Part shown: positions 8,289 to 17,656 of the stretch, one piece after another
How the letters are laid out: the number at the start of each line of letters is the position of its first letter
Numbering within the stretch: the stretch's first letter is position 1
Origin: Duganella radicis
GTDB lineage: Bacteria; Pseudomonadota; Gammaproteobacteria; Burkholderiales; Burkholderiaceae_D
Direction of reading: 5' to 3'
NCBI RefSeq assembly: GCF_009720825.1
Contig: NZ_WNKY01000001.1
Span: forward strand, 496,001 to 560,000
Length of the DNA: 64,000 bases
Notes under the pieces: model-generated
Seen by the model: the letters and a program-made list of their open reading frames with translations, nothing else
Databases searched by the model: none
Told to the model about the DNA's origin: nothing
Position numbers and translations under genes: made by a program

Positions 8289-10433
8289 TTATTTTAATGA
8301 TCGTTGACTGCGAGGAATGTCAGCCGGGGATGATCTTCCCGTAGGGATTTCCTGATCCGGCGCTAAGGAGGGTGCTTGCCCCAGCAGGTATCGGGCGCAG
8401 CTGTCGGCCGGCAGGGGCTGGCTGTACAGATAGCCCTGGAACACGTCGCAGCCCAGCGCGGCCAGCGTGTCGCGCTGCTCGGCGCTTTCCACGAACTCGG
8501 CCACCACCTCCAGCTGGCGCGAGCACCCCAGCGCGGCGATGGTGTGGATAATGTCGCGGCTGGTGGGGTTGGACAGCACGTCGCGCGTGAGCGAGCCGTC
8601 GATCTTGATGGCGTGCACCGGGAAGCGGCGCATGTGCAGCAGCGAGGAATAGCCCATGCCGAAGTCGTCCATCGCCAGCGTCACCCCCATGGCGACAATC
8701 CGGGTCAGGTTGCGATCCACCACCGGATGCGCCGCGATCGCCTGGCTCTCCGTGATCTCCAGTTCGATCTCGCCCGGCGACAGCTTGTACTGCCGCAGGC
8801 AGCGCTCGAGCAGCGCCGGCAACTCCGGATCGTCCAGTTGCAGCGGCGAGACGTTGATGGCCATGGTGATGTGCGACAGCCCCAGCGTGTTCCAGTGCGC
8901 CTTGCGCGCGCACGCCTGTTCCAGCACCCACGCGCCCAGGCTGACGATCAGCGCGCCCTCCTCGGCCAGCGTGACGGCGACGTCGGCGCGGATCGGCCCG
9001 TGGCGGCCGTGGCGCCAGCGCAGCAGCGCCTCGACCCCCACCGCGGCGCCGTGACGGTCATGCTTGGGCTGGAACACCAGCGTCATGGCGGCGCTGCCGA
9101 TATCGCGCTCCAGCGTGGCCAGCAAGCCGCGCAGCACCAGCCCGGCCTTGCTGTGGCGCGGCACCGTGCGTATATACGGCAGCCCCTGCGTCGCGATGGC
9201 GTTGATGGCGGCGTCGAACGTCTCGCCCTGGGCGCGCACCCTCCGCGCCTCGGCGCGGCGGACAAACGGCAGATAGATCAGCGTGCTGATCAGCAGGCCC
9301 AGCAACTGCAAGGCCACCCCGCGCCACGAACCGCTGACCAGATAGCCCGACAGCAGCGCGGGCGTGCTCCACGGCACGGCGAGGTCGTGCAGCGGCAGCC
9401 AGCCGGCGTGCACCGCCGTCAGCGCCAGCAAGGTCAACGCCAGCGGCGCCAGCAGGAACGGCCACACGAAAATCGGGTTGAGCGCGATCGGCAGGCCGAA
9501 GATCAGCAGCTCGTTGATGTTGAACCAGCACGGCAGCAGCGCGACCAGCGCCAGGCGCCGCATCGGCCCCTCGCGCGCCACGATGAACAGCGCCAGCGCC
9601 AAGCCCAGCGTGGCGCCCGAGCCGCCCAGCAGGCCAAAGGCGTCCAGCAGCGGGCGCAATGCCAGGTGATGGTTGAAGCTGGGCGCGAACAGCACCGGCG
9701 CCAGCTCATCCAGCACGGTGTTGCCGTGAATGCCCAGCAGCCACAGCACATGGTTGATCAGCAAGGCGATGATGCTGAACAGCCAGTCGGTGTCCGCCCA
9801 GCCAGGCAGCCAGGCCGGCAACGCGGCCAGCCAGCGCGCGCCCGGCGCCGGTAGCATGCTGGTGGCGCCGGCGCCCAGCATGACGAGCAAGCTGAGCGCC
9901 ACCAGCGGCGGCGTCATGCGCACGGCGTAGTAAAACGTCGCTTCACTGTCGTAGTCGGGCACCACGTGGAATATCGCCACCAGCGGTCGCAGCAGTTCTG
10001 GCGTGATGATGCCGATCACGATGCCGAGCAGCATGGAGTGGCGGCCCAGATCCGCAAGCGAGGGGGTGCCGGCCATCGCCACGCACAGCATGAAGTTGAC
10101 CAGCGCCGCGATGCCGACCCACGCCTGCGGCAATTCGTCAGCGCTGTCCTTGCTGGCCAGCCGGCGCGCCAGGCGGATGCTCAGCACCACCGCCAGCGCC
10201 AGTCCGAATACGCCGTAGCTGGCGTCGATCACGCCTTGCATCGCCTGCGGCCAGCCGGCGCCGAGCAGCACGGACAGCAGACCACGCACCGCCGGAAACG
10301 GCAGATTGTTGAGCAGGGTCGCGGTCACGCCCAGGAAGGTGATCGGCAGCAGGACGATAAAGCTGTCGCGGATGGTGATGGCCCACAGCGCGGGGCGGTG
10401 CGCCGCCTGCCGGAGCAAAGCCGGGGCGATCAT
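8289..10433 (-). CDS. Membrane EIIC-like/EAL c-di-GMP phosphodiesterase, copy 2
   Basis: A 714-aa paralogue of the gene at 2424-4553 with the same layout: EIIC-like membrane domain (LGIHGNTVL, INELLIFGLPIALNP) then an EAL domain with EALLRW, EITES, DDFGMGYSS, IKIDG and AEFVES intact. The last ~260 residues differ from copy 1 at only a handful of positions (A/V, Q/E, L/M, G/C, A/E, A/T plus the tail), whereas the first ~290 residues are much more diverged. The reading frame runs four codons further than copy 1 because the TAG stop there is not conserved. Its ATG overlaps the stop of a 17-codon upstream reading frame (ATGA). No diguanylate cyclase precedes this copy. Confidence 0.9.
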   Translation of the reverse strand: MIAPALLRQAAHRPALWAITIRDSFIVLLPITFLGVTATLLNNLPFPAVRGLLSVLLGAGWPQAMQGVIDASYGVFGLALAVVLSIRLARRLASKDSADELPQAWVGIAALVNFMLCVAMAGTPSLADLGRHSMLLGIVIGIITPELLRPLVAIFHVVPDYDSEATFYYAVRMTPPLVALSLLVMLGAGATSMLPAPGARWLAALPAWLPGWADTDWLFSIIALLINHVLWLLGIHGNTVLDELAPVLFAPSFNHHLALRPLLDAFGLLGGSGATLGLALALFIVAREGPMRRLALVALLPCWFNINELLIFGLPIALNPIFVWPFLLAPLALTLLALTAVHAGWLPLHDLAVPWSTPALLSGYLVSGSWRGVALQLLGLLISTLIYLPFVRRAEARRVRAQGETFDAAINAIATQGLPYIRTVPRHSKAGLVLRGLLATLERDIGSAAMTLVFQPKHDRHGAAVGVEALLRWRHGRHGPIRADVAVTLAEEGALIVSLGAWVLEQACARKAHWNTLGLSHITMAINVSPLQLDDPELPALLERCLRQYKLSPGEIELEITESQAIAAHPVVDRNLTRIVAMGVTLAMDDFGMGYSSLLHMRRFPVHAIKIDGSLTRDVLSNPTSRDIIHTIAALGCSRQLEVVAEFVESAEQRDTLAALGCDVFQGYLYSQPLPADSCARYLLGQAPSLAPDQEIPTGRSSPADIPRSQRSLK

Positions 10434-10483
10434 GAACCCGTGCAGGCCAGGCCAGCACCAGAGAGCAGTGCACGGATAAGCAT
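10430..10483 (-). CDS. Possible 17-residue leader peptide coupled to the EIIC-EAL gene
   Basis: A strong Shine-Dalgarno-like GAGGGG is followed after a short A-run by ATG and a 17-codon frame (MLIRALLSGAGLACTGS) whose TGA overlaps the ATG of the phosphodiesterase gene. This copies the ATGA coupling seen between the cyclase and copy 1. It may be a real coupling or attenuator leader, or the remnant of a deleted upstream gene. Too short for homology evidence. Confidence 0.4.
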   Translation of the reverse strand: MLIRALLSGAGLACTGS

Positions 10484-10581
10484 TTTTCCCCTCATCTGAT
10501 TTATAAAAATTGCAATGTAAGTAGCATTTTTATATTATCAGTCCGGGGCCGGCAGGCAACCATCGGGCCATGCTGATCTCG

Positions 10582-10599
10582 CCGTAGGGATTTCCTGAT
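10582..10599 (-). repeat. 18-bp repeat of the 3' coding end of the EIIC-EAL gene
   Basis: CCGTAGGGATTTCCTGAT is identical to 8339-8356 inside the tail of the second EIIC-EAL gene (encoding QEIPT), and copy 1 has 16 matching bases at 2463-2478 with one change. Here it lies just past the stop of the large cluster, outside any recognised gene. It may be the scar of a lost third copy. The rest of 10484-10601 is AT-richer and probably holds the promoter of copy 2. Confidence 0.4.
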
Positions 10600-10601
10600 A
10601 T

Positions 10602-12434
10602 TTAGCGCTGGTACTCCTGGGGCAGCAGTTGATCGTACGCCAGACCGCTTTGTCCTTCGCCGCGCCCGTTTTGCTTGTGCATGCCCAGCCATACATAGGT
10701 CTTGCCGAAGTGGCCGCGCGCGCGCCGGAACGCCCGCTTGACCACGACCCCGGCGCGCGGCACGGTTTCGTCGTCAATGAAGTATGGCTGTTGCTGGTCG
10801 AGTCCTTCGCGCAAGGTCGGCGTGCGGGGCGTGATACGGCGCGGCTTGGCGGCGTCGCCTTCGATATGGCGCAGCATGGAGCCGCGTTGCAGCAGCGTTT
10901 CGCGATTGGAATCCTTCTTTCGCGCGGACAGGAACGGTATCCAGTGCTCGGCCACCGATGACATGACCTGATAGCGCAAGGACGCCGCCGGCATCACCGC
11001 TGCCGGTGGCACGGCGCCGGCCAGTTGTTCGAAATAGCGCCGCAGTTCGCGCGCCGCCTCGGCGCCCGGCCGCACCCGGCCATCCGGCAGCGGCACGTTG
11101 CGTTCTATGCCCCACACCAGATTGGCCATTTCGTCGCGCGTCAGCAGGACTTCGTCCAGCGGCGCGCCCTGCTGGATCTTGGGACTGACCGGCGCCAGCA
11201 GCAGCCCGGTGTCGGCGATTGCGCGCTCGCTGCCGCGGATGCTGTTGGTGAACAGGGTCCAGCGCCGCCAGTCGTCATCGATGCCGCTGCCGGTCGGGCG
11301 CACCCAGTAGCGCTCGTTGAACACGGTGGTGACGGCGATGCCGCGCACCTGCGCCAGGCTGCCGCTGGGCAGCGTCAGGGGCAGCATATACCAGTCGTTG
11401 GCATACAGCAGCGCGAATTCCAGATAGGCCATGCGGCCCAGATCGGTGGTCGACACGTCCAGCGCGCCGAGGTTGACGCGGCCGTCCTCGAACGCCCACC
11501 AGCGCGTGTTGGGCATGCCGGGAAACTGGATCGGCACCGGCACGCCGGCGCTGGCCAGTTGCGTCACGTCGGCCGGTGCGCCCAGGCTGGCGGCGTCACG
11601 GTCGATGTCGCTGCTGTACCAGTCCAGATGGCCGCTGGCGTAGCTGTCGGCGGTCAGCACTTTTTCGCCGGACTGCGACGCGCCCGACAGGCTGAAACGA
11701 TACTCCAGTTGCTGCGGCGACCACGCGTCCTCTTCCGGCGCGGCCGACGCCACGTACTGGCGCGCGTACCATGCCAGCAGCACCTCGGCCAGCGCGTCGA
11801 GCCGGTCCTTGTCGGCCTGCGCCGCCGCGTTCACGCCGTCCGAGGCCCTGGCGCCAACGCCGTCCAGATGGCGCAGCAGCTTCCAGCCGTCCATGGCGCG
11901 CCCGGCCGCGGCGGCAAAGCTTTGCACCACGTCGGCATGGGCGCAGGCGCTGGCGTCGCGCGGATCGGCGGGATCGCGCGCGTCGACCGGATACAGCTGG
12001 ATGTAATCGGCCGCGAAGTCGCCCACCCCGGCCGCCAGCTTGAGCCAGTAGCGGCCGATTTGCAAGCGCAAGTCGAGCGCCACCGCCCTCCCCGCCGCCT
12101 CGAACGGAATCGGCCGCGCTTCCACCCGCGCTTCCAGCGGCATGCCGCCTTGCAGATCGGCCGGCGCCGCCTGCCCGCACTGATAACGCGTGAGCGGCGC
12201 AGCCGACGCCAGCGACGCCACGGCGATCGGCGAGCCGGCGTCGTCGCCCTTGTATTCGCCCATCTGCCATTGGCGCGTGCACATGAACAGGGCGTCGTGC
12301 ACTTCGGCGCGCAGCGCGTCCTTCAGATCGTCGGTGCGCGGCCGCCCCTCCAGCCGGTTCCAGCCCACCATGGTGGGAAACTTGCGCAGCGTGAGCTCGC
12401 TTTCGAGCTTGGGGATGACGAAGCGGTCGTTCAT
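10602..12434 (-). CDS. Conserved protein of unknown function, last gene of the six-gene giant-protein cluster
   Basis: A 610-aa soluble protein with no signal peptide, membrane segment or catalytic motif I can identify. The N-terminus has the block DALFMCTRQWQMGEYKGDDA (residues ~47-66), which I recall as a recurring signature (LW-x-x-RQWQ-x-GE) of uncharacterised proteins in unrelated bacteria; this is memory, not a search. Tryptophan- and tyrosine-rich segments follow (VNLGALDVS, LEFALLYANDWYMLPL, FNERYWVRP, ANLVWGIER). The C-terminal part is basic and contains RGSMLRHIEG and RITPRTPTLREGL. Its ATG overlaps the stop of the upstream 1737-aa gene (ATGA), so the two are co-translated. Real gene: certain; function: unknown. 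Confidence 0.85.
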   Translation of the reverse strand: MNDRFVIPKLESELTLRKFPTMVGWNRLEGRPRTDDLKDALRAEVHDALFMCTRQWQMGEYKGDDAGSPIAVASLASAAPLTRYQCGQAAPADLQGGMPLEARVEARPIPFEAAGRAVALDLRLQIGRYWLKLAAGVGDFAADYIQLYPVDARDPADPRDASACAHADVVQSFAAAAGRAMDGWKLLRHLDGVGARASDGVNAAAQADKDRLDALAEVLLAWYARQYVASAAPEEDAWSPQQLEYRFSLSGASQSGEKVLTADSYASGHLDWYSSDIDRDAASLGAPADVTQLASAGVPVPIQFPGMPNTRWWAFEDGRVNLGALDVSTTDLGRMAYLEFALLYANDWYMLPLTLPSGSLAQVRGIAVTTVFNERYWVRPTGSGIDDDWRRWTLFTNSIRGSERAIADTGLLLAPVSPKIQQGAPLDEVLLTRDEMANLVWGIERNVPLPDGRVRPGAEAARELRRYFEQLAGAVPPAAVMPAASLRYQVMSSVAEHWIPFLSARKKDSNRETLLQRGSMLRHIEGDAAKPRRITPRTPTLREGLDQQQPYFIDDETVPRAGVVVKRAFRRARGHFGKTYVWLGMHKQNGRGEGQSGLAYDQLLPQEYQR

Positions 12435-15400
12435 GGCGCTACCTTCATGTATTTGGCAACCTGGATATTGGCCGCCAGCACGGCGGAAATGGTGATGTCG
12501 CGCGAGGCCGCCGCCATGTAGGTGGCCGGCAGCATCTGGCCCAGGGCCGGGTCGGCAAGATGCTCCGGCTCCACCGCGCGGATGCGCATCAGTTCCCAGG
12601 TCGAATCGAGCGCGCCGACGATGTCTTCCCAATGCCAGGCGCCATCCCATGTCGCCGGCGTCACCAGCAGGAACGATTGCGGCGCTTCCGCGTTCGGCCG
12701 GTCGAAATGGAAGGCCACGCCGGTATTGGCGCTGTGCAGGTCGGCATCGGCGGTCTGCTCGGTGCGGCGCGCGCCCGGTATCACCTCGGTCCATTCGTCC
12801 AGCACCAGACCCTTGAAATAGCCGTTGGCGTCGGGCGGCGCCGCCAGGTGCAGCGTATGCAGCAGGCGCGCACCGTCGATGTCGTAAGTGTCGGGGAATT
12901 CCAGTCCCAGCCAGCTGTCGTTTTCCTTGTAGGGCAATTGCAGCGGCAGCAGGCTGAGTTCGGCCACGCCCAGCGCCTCGCCATACAGCATGGCGCCTTC
13001 CAGCGACTGCACCGGCGCCCGCACGCGCGCCACGCCGTGCAGCCATTCGTCGACCGGGAACGGGATCTTGGCCTGCTGTGTGAGGTAGTTCAGCGTCACG
13101 CCGCTTTGGGCGTCGGCCAGCGCTCTCTGGAAGGCGTCGAGCACCGGCGCCGCCAACTGGAAGCGCGGCAGGTGCAGGAAACCCTCGCCAAACAGGGCCT
13201 GCGCGGCGGCCGTGGCCAGGTCGGCGTATTTGGCCGAATCGGCGCTGGCCGCCAGCTTGACCAGCTCCTTGTTGACGGCCTGCTCGCGCGCCGCCGCCAC
13301 GCCCGCCAGCGCAAACGCGCCGCTCGCCAGCTCCGCCACGCCGGCGGCGATTTCGTTGCGCAAGGTGTCGGTGCCGACCAGTTCGGTGCGGAAGTCGGGA
13401 TGGGCCAGCACCGCTTCCAGCCCGGCCACGGCGGCGGCGATGCCGCTGCCGCGCACCTTGGTCAGCGCATCCAGGTTGGCGGCCAGCGCGGCAAAGGCGT
13501 CGCGCCGTGCGCGGACGGCGGTTTCGAGGGCGGCGCTGTCGGCGCCGGCGGCCGGCACACTGGCCGGCAATTCCAGATCGGCCGCGCGGAGGATGGTGGC
13601 GCGCTGGTCCGCGCTGGCGCCGGCCAGCTGGGCCAGCGCGCTGTCGCAGCGGGCGAGGCGCTGGAGCCAGTCGTCGCGTAGCTGCGCGGTGTCGCCTTGC
13701 ACCGTGGCCAGCAAGCGGCGCTGCATGTCGCGGAAGCGATCGGGGCTGCTGTGTTCGATACCGAAGCGCCCCGCCTGCGCGTACAGCGCCACGGCCTGGA
13801 CGATCACGCCATCCAGCGCGGCCAGCGCGCCGCCGTTGCGCGGCGCCGGATCGGCCAGCGCGGTGTTGCAGACACCCGAGAGGGTCTGGGCTTGCGCGCG
13901 CAGCACGCCGAGCTGGGCCAGCGGTGCGCTCAGCGCCGAGACGTCGCCGTCGACGCCGCGCGTCATGTCCAGCGTGGCGGCTTGGTCCAGCACCAGATCG
14001 GTCGGGCGCAAAGGCCGCGCTTGCTTGACGACGGCCGCCACATGATGCAGCAAGGCCCCGGCCTCCACCAGGCTCAGGGCATCGGCGGCGGGCGGCGTGG
14101 CGAAGGAAAGCGACAGCGTGGCGTCGGCGCGGAACGCGGCTGCATGCTGGCCCCACACATATTCGGCCGCCAGGCTGGCGATGGCGGCGAACGGCGCATC
14201 GGGCTGGGCCGATTGCCACAGGCAGGCCAGGTCGATCGGCGCCAGGCCGAGCGCCGCCAGCGTGAGCGGATGGTCTTCGTGCTGGCCACTGACCGGATCG
14301 TCCCATGCGACGCGGCAGCCGACGCGGTCCAGCGGCGGCAGGAGGGTGGCCAGCCAGGCATTCAGTTCCGGCTCGGCCTGGGCACGCGGTGAGGCGCCGT
14401 CTTCCGCCGCCAGCGTGGCATGCAGGTGCACCGCCACCCGGCTGGTCAGGGCGATGCCGGTGCTGGGCGTCTGCACCACATCCGGTACTGGCGGCAGCTC
14501 GCCTTTGGCGTAAGCATCCAGCGCGGCCGAGGCGCGGTCGAAATTGCCCTGCACCGACTGGTACACGGACTCGGCCATGATGAGGTCGCTGACGGCGTCG
14601 CTGAGGTTCTCCAGCCGTTGCGCTTCTTCGCTGATGACCTTGATCTGCGGGGCCGATGCGTTGGGCAGGGCCAGTCCGAACGGATACTCGCGCTTGCCGG
14701 TGCGGCGCATGTGGGCCACCAGCCGCACGCCGTCCAGCACATTGCGGGCCGCCACCAGCCCCTCCTCGCCGGCCGTCGGCGCGGTTTCGCTGAGGTTGCC
14801 CGCCACCAGCGGGAAGGCCAGGCGCAGGTCGAGGATGCAGGCGTCGGTTTCGGCTTCGGCGTAGCGTTGGTGCAGGCCGCGTTCCATGCGGTAGCCGAGC
14901 AAGGCGTTCAGGCTCTGGCCGCTGCGCATGCCGTCGATCAGGGCCAGCGCGTTGCGCACCCGTTCGGACGACAGGTTGACGCCCAGCGCGCCGCGCTCCT
15001 CATCGTTGTGCGCGGTCAGGTAGGCGCTGCGCAGGATGGCGCCGGTGACCGCCTGGTCCATCGACGGCGCGTGTATCAGGCCGCCATTGCTGGAATCCGT
15101 CATCAGCGGCGGCAACTGCTGTTCGGGATCGAGGCGTTTCTGGTCGGCGTCGTCGATGTCGGCCGGCTTGAGCACCGCGTGCTTGGGACGGATGTTTTCC
15201 AGCCAGCCGTAGGCGCCCAGATAAATGCCGGAACGTTCCATCCGCGCCAACTGGGCGTTGGGGATGGACAGCAGCCACGCGTCCAGCCGGTGCGAGCAGG
15301 TATCCAGATGATGGCGCAAGGCGCGGTCGGCCTGCGTCCGGCTCGATTGCGTGAGCAGCTTCAGCGCCCGCAGTTGCTCCGCCAGCGCGGCGGTTTCCTT

Positions 15401-17644
15401 GATCTTGCCGATATTGGCGGTCAGGTAGTCGGCCATGGCGACGCTCTGTGCCGGCAACTGGCTGAACAGCAGGCCCCAGCGGCTTTCCTGGATCGGGCCG
15501 GGCTTGACCTGAATGTGCGGCAGTCCCTCCTCGCGCTGCAAGGCGCGGGTCCAGACCTCCGGCTTGTCCTCTGGCGTCAGGGTGGCCAGCTTGGTGGCCA
15601 CGGCCGCGTCGCTGTAAGCGAGCAGCAGTGCGTGCCGCAGCAGGATGTACAGCAGCGCATGCGGAATCTGCCCGCCCGGCAAGCCCTGCTGCAAGCGCAG
15701 CGCGCTGACCGATTTGTGGGCCGCCTCGATCAGCCAGCCGATGTAGGCCTGATGCTCGGTCTGGTAGCCGGCTTGCAGCGGCTCGGACGCCACCGTGCCG
15801 CCATCCAGCACGCCTTGCAGGTGATGCAGCAGCAGGCGCGCGATCTGCGGCACCTCGGCCGGCACCACGCCCAGACCGGCCAGATAATCCATCACCTGTT
15901 TTTCCACCACCTTGGGTTCGGGCAGGTCGGCCCATTTGGTGCTCACCAGCCGGAACAGATTGAGCAGGTGCTTGTCGCCCTGCGCATAGCGGAAGTGGAA
16001 TTCGGCCGAGACCGGATTCAGGCCCAGCACATCCAGCAGCTGCGCGCCGGCATCGCCGTCGCCGCCGGCTTGCTTGACGTTGTCAGCATAGTCGCGCCAG
16101 CGCGCGCGCATGGTTTGCAGCAGCGGCAGCAGTTTGGCCAGCAAGGGTTCGCGCGCCCCCCAGCGCGAGCGTGGCTTGAGCCAGGCGATACGGTCGAAGG
16201 CCGTCACCGGCAGGATGCCGTAAGGCTGGCGCCCAATGCGGATCGACGGCAGCCGTCCGCCGCCGCACACCTGGTCGATAAAGTGGCGCCGCGTGTTGGC
16301 AATCGTGGTGCGCGACAGCGCCGGCTCCAGCAGCGCCGACAGGAAATAGCCGATGGTGCCGGGCCACAGCGCGGTGCGCATGGCGTGGGCGATGGCCTGG
16401 TCCCTGCCGTCGGCATTGAACACGCGCGCCATCAGCGCCGGATCGATGCCCAGCGCCTCGGCCAGGCGCTGGCCGTCGCTCTTGTCGAGCGGATCGCCGG
16501 CCGGCTGGAACAGGCCCGGGCCCATCAGCGTATCGAACAGACGTTCCGGATCGGGGCGGCCGGTGAAGCCGGCGCCCTCTTCCTCGGTGTTGTTGGTGGG
16601 CGTGCCCAGCGGCACCAGTTCAAGGTCGGCGCGCGAGTGCAGGCGGTGGGTCAGGAAGTTTTCCAGCCGCCCCCGGCCGCGCTTGGCCTCGGGTTCGATC
16701 ATCACGCCCACCACGTACAGGCGGTCGAAGCCCTCTTCCTCTTCCGCCGCCAGCGGCACGCGGAAGCCCATGCCGAACTTGAGCGCCACCTCGAAATCGG
16801 CCAGCCACCGAGTCTCGTCCGGGAACTTGAGGCTGGCGCCGTCGGCGGCCGGAGGACCGCCGCCCAGCAGGCCGGACGGATCAAAGCTGACATACAGCGG
16901 CTGGCGCACCTCATTGCCCAGCACTTCGCGCCGCACCGCGCCGCGCGACAGCACCAGCACAAAGCGCCCCGGCATGGGATCGGCCACCGCCGAACCGCTC
17001 CACGAGGCCGGCCGTGTTGCCGGATCGGGCGGCAGTTGCAGCCAGGCGATGCCGGCCAGCGTGCGGGTGCCGCCGGCGGAGCCGCGTTCGGTGAAGCGCC
17101 ATGGCACATAGGCGGCGATGGCCTGCGCCGCCTGCTCCTCGCCCAGTGCGGCCGCCAGTTGATCGTAGGCCGCCTGCACGCCGGCTGGCGCGCCGTCGGC
17201 CAGCCACACGGCTTTCCAGTAGTCGGCCACTTCCTGCGCCTTGGCCGGCAAGGCCGCCACCGGAATGACCAGCACGATGGCATCGCCGGCCACCACCGGC
17301 TCGTCGGCCGGATTGAGCGGCTGCCAGGCTTGCAGGATGTGGCGCGCGCGGCCCGCCCCATGGCGGTTGACCAGCTCGCGCCACGCGGCCAGATGGGCGT
17401 TGCGCTGCCCGGCCGCGCACCAGCGTTCGGCCCAGTAGCGCTTGGCCGACGCCAGTTCGGCCTCGCTCAGGCGCTCGTCGTGGCTGTCGACCAGACAGCT
17501 GTCCGGATACACGCGCACCAACAATTCCTTGCCTTGCCGCCCCTGGACGAAGCGGGTTTCCAGACGCAGCGGCAACAGCAGCAGCGGATCGCGGTCCGGC
17601 AACAGGCGCACCGCTTCGCGTGGATCGGCATGGGGATCTGGCAT
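12431..17644 (-). CDS. Very large (1737 aa) conserved protein of unknown function
   Basis: Largest gene of the window. The N-terminus carries LLPLRLETRFVQG, LLVRVYPDSCLVDSHDERL and then WAERW and AWRELVNRHG, a block I recall from large uncharacterised bacterial proteins. Near residue 470 IRIGRQPYGILPVTAFD is another ordered motif. The middle is helix-rich, and the C-terminal third is alanine-rich with many short heptad-like stretches followed by LPYKENDSWLGLEFP and a final beta-rich part (WDGAWHWEDIVGALDSTWELMR). No signal peptide, membrane segment, P-loop or protease motif was found. An AAGGAGA ribosome-binding site lies in the 12-nt gap after the upstream gene; its stop overlaps the next start. 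Probably a structural or scaffold protein, but that is inference only. Confidence 0.85.
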   Translation of the reverse strand: MPDPHADPREAVRLLPDRDPLLLLPLRLETRFVQGRQGKELLVRVYPDSCLVDSHDERLSEAELASAKRYWAERWCAAGQRNAHLAAWRELVNRHGAGRARHILQAWQPLNPADEPVVAGDAIVLVIPVAALPAKAQEVADYWKAVWLADGAPAGVQAAYDQLAAALGEEQAAQAIAAYVPWRFTERGSAGGTRTLAGIAWLQLPPDPATRPASWSGSAVADPMPGRFVLVLSRGAVRREVLGNEVRQPLYVSFDPSGLLGGGPPAADGASLKFPDETRWLADFEVALKFGMGFRVPLAAEEEEGFDRLYVVGVMIEPEAKRGRGRLENFLTHRLHSRADLELVPLGTPTNNTEEEGAGFTGRPDPERLFDTLMGPGLFQPAGDPLDKSDGQRLAEALGIDPALMARVFNADGRDQAIAHAMRTALWPGTIGYFLSALLEPALSRTTIANTRRHFIDQVCGGGRLPSIRIGRQPYGILPVTAFDRIAWLKPRSRWGAREPLLAKLLPLLQTMRARWRDYADNVKQAGGDGDAGAQLLDVLGLNPVSAEFHFRYAQGDKHLLNLFRLVSTKWADLPEPKVVEKQVMDYLAGLGVVPAEVPQIARLLLHHLQGVLDGGTVASEPLQAGYQTEHQAYIGWLIEAAHKSVSALRLQQGLPGGQIPHALLYILLRHALLLAYSDAAVATKLATLTPEDKPEVWTRALQREEGLPHIQVKPGPIQESRWGLLFSQLPAQSVAMADYLTANIGKIKETAALAEQLRALKLLTQSSRTQADRALRHHLDTCSHRLDAWLLSIPNAQLARMERSGIYLGAYGWLENIRPKHAVLKPADIDDADQKRLDPEQQLPPLMTDSSNGGLIHAPSMDQAVTGAILRSAYLTAHNDEERGALGVNLSSERVRNALALIDGMRSGQSLNALLGYRMERGLHQRYAEAETDACILDLRLAFPLVAGNLSETAPTAGEEGLVAARNVLDGVRLVAHMRRTGKREYPFGLALPNASAPQIKVISEEAQRLENLSDAVSDLIMAESVYQSVQGNFDRASAALDAYAKGELPPVPDVVQTPSTGIALTSRVAVHLHATLAAEDGASPRAQAEPELNAWLATLLPPLDRVGCRVAWDDPVSGQHEDHPLTLAALGLAPIDLACLWQSAQPDAPFAAIASLAAEYVWGQHAAAFRADATLSLSFATPPAADALSLVEAGALLHHVAAVVKQARPLRPTDLVLDQAATLDMTRGVDGDVSALSAPLAQLGVLRAQAQTLSGVCNTALADPAPRNGGALAALDGVIVQAVALYAQAGRFGIEHSSPDRFRDMQRRLLATVQGDTAQLRDDWLQRLARCDSALAQLAGASADQRATILRAADLELPASVPAAGADSAALETAVRARRDAFAALAANLDALTKVRGSGIAAAVAGLEAVLAHPDFRTELVGTDTLRNEIAAGVAELASGAFALAGVAAAREQAVNKELVKLAASADSAKYADLATAAAQALFGEGFLHLPRFQLAAPVLDAFQRALADAQSGVTLNYLTQQAKIPFPVDEWLHGVARVRAPVQSLEGAMLYGEALGVAELSLLPLQLPYKENDSWLGLEFPDTYDIDGARLLHTLHLAAPPDANGYFKGLVLDEWTEVIPGARRTEQTADADLHSANTGVAFHFDRPNAEAPQSFLLVTPATWDGAWHWEDIVGALDSTWELMRIRAVEPEHLADPALGQMLPATYMAAASRDITISAVLAANIQVAKYMKVAP

Positions 17645-17656
17645 GGCTTCTCCTTG

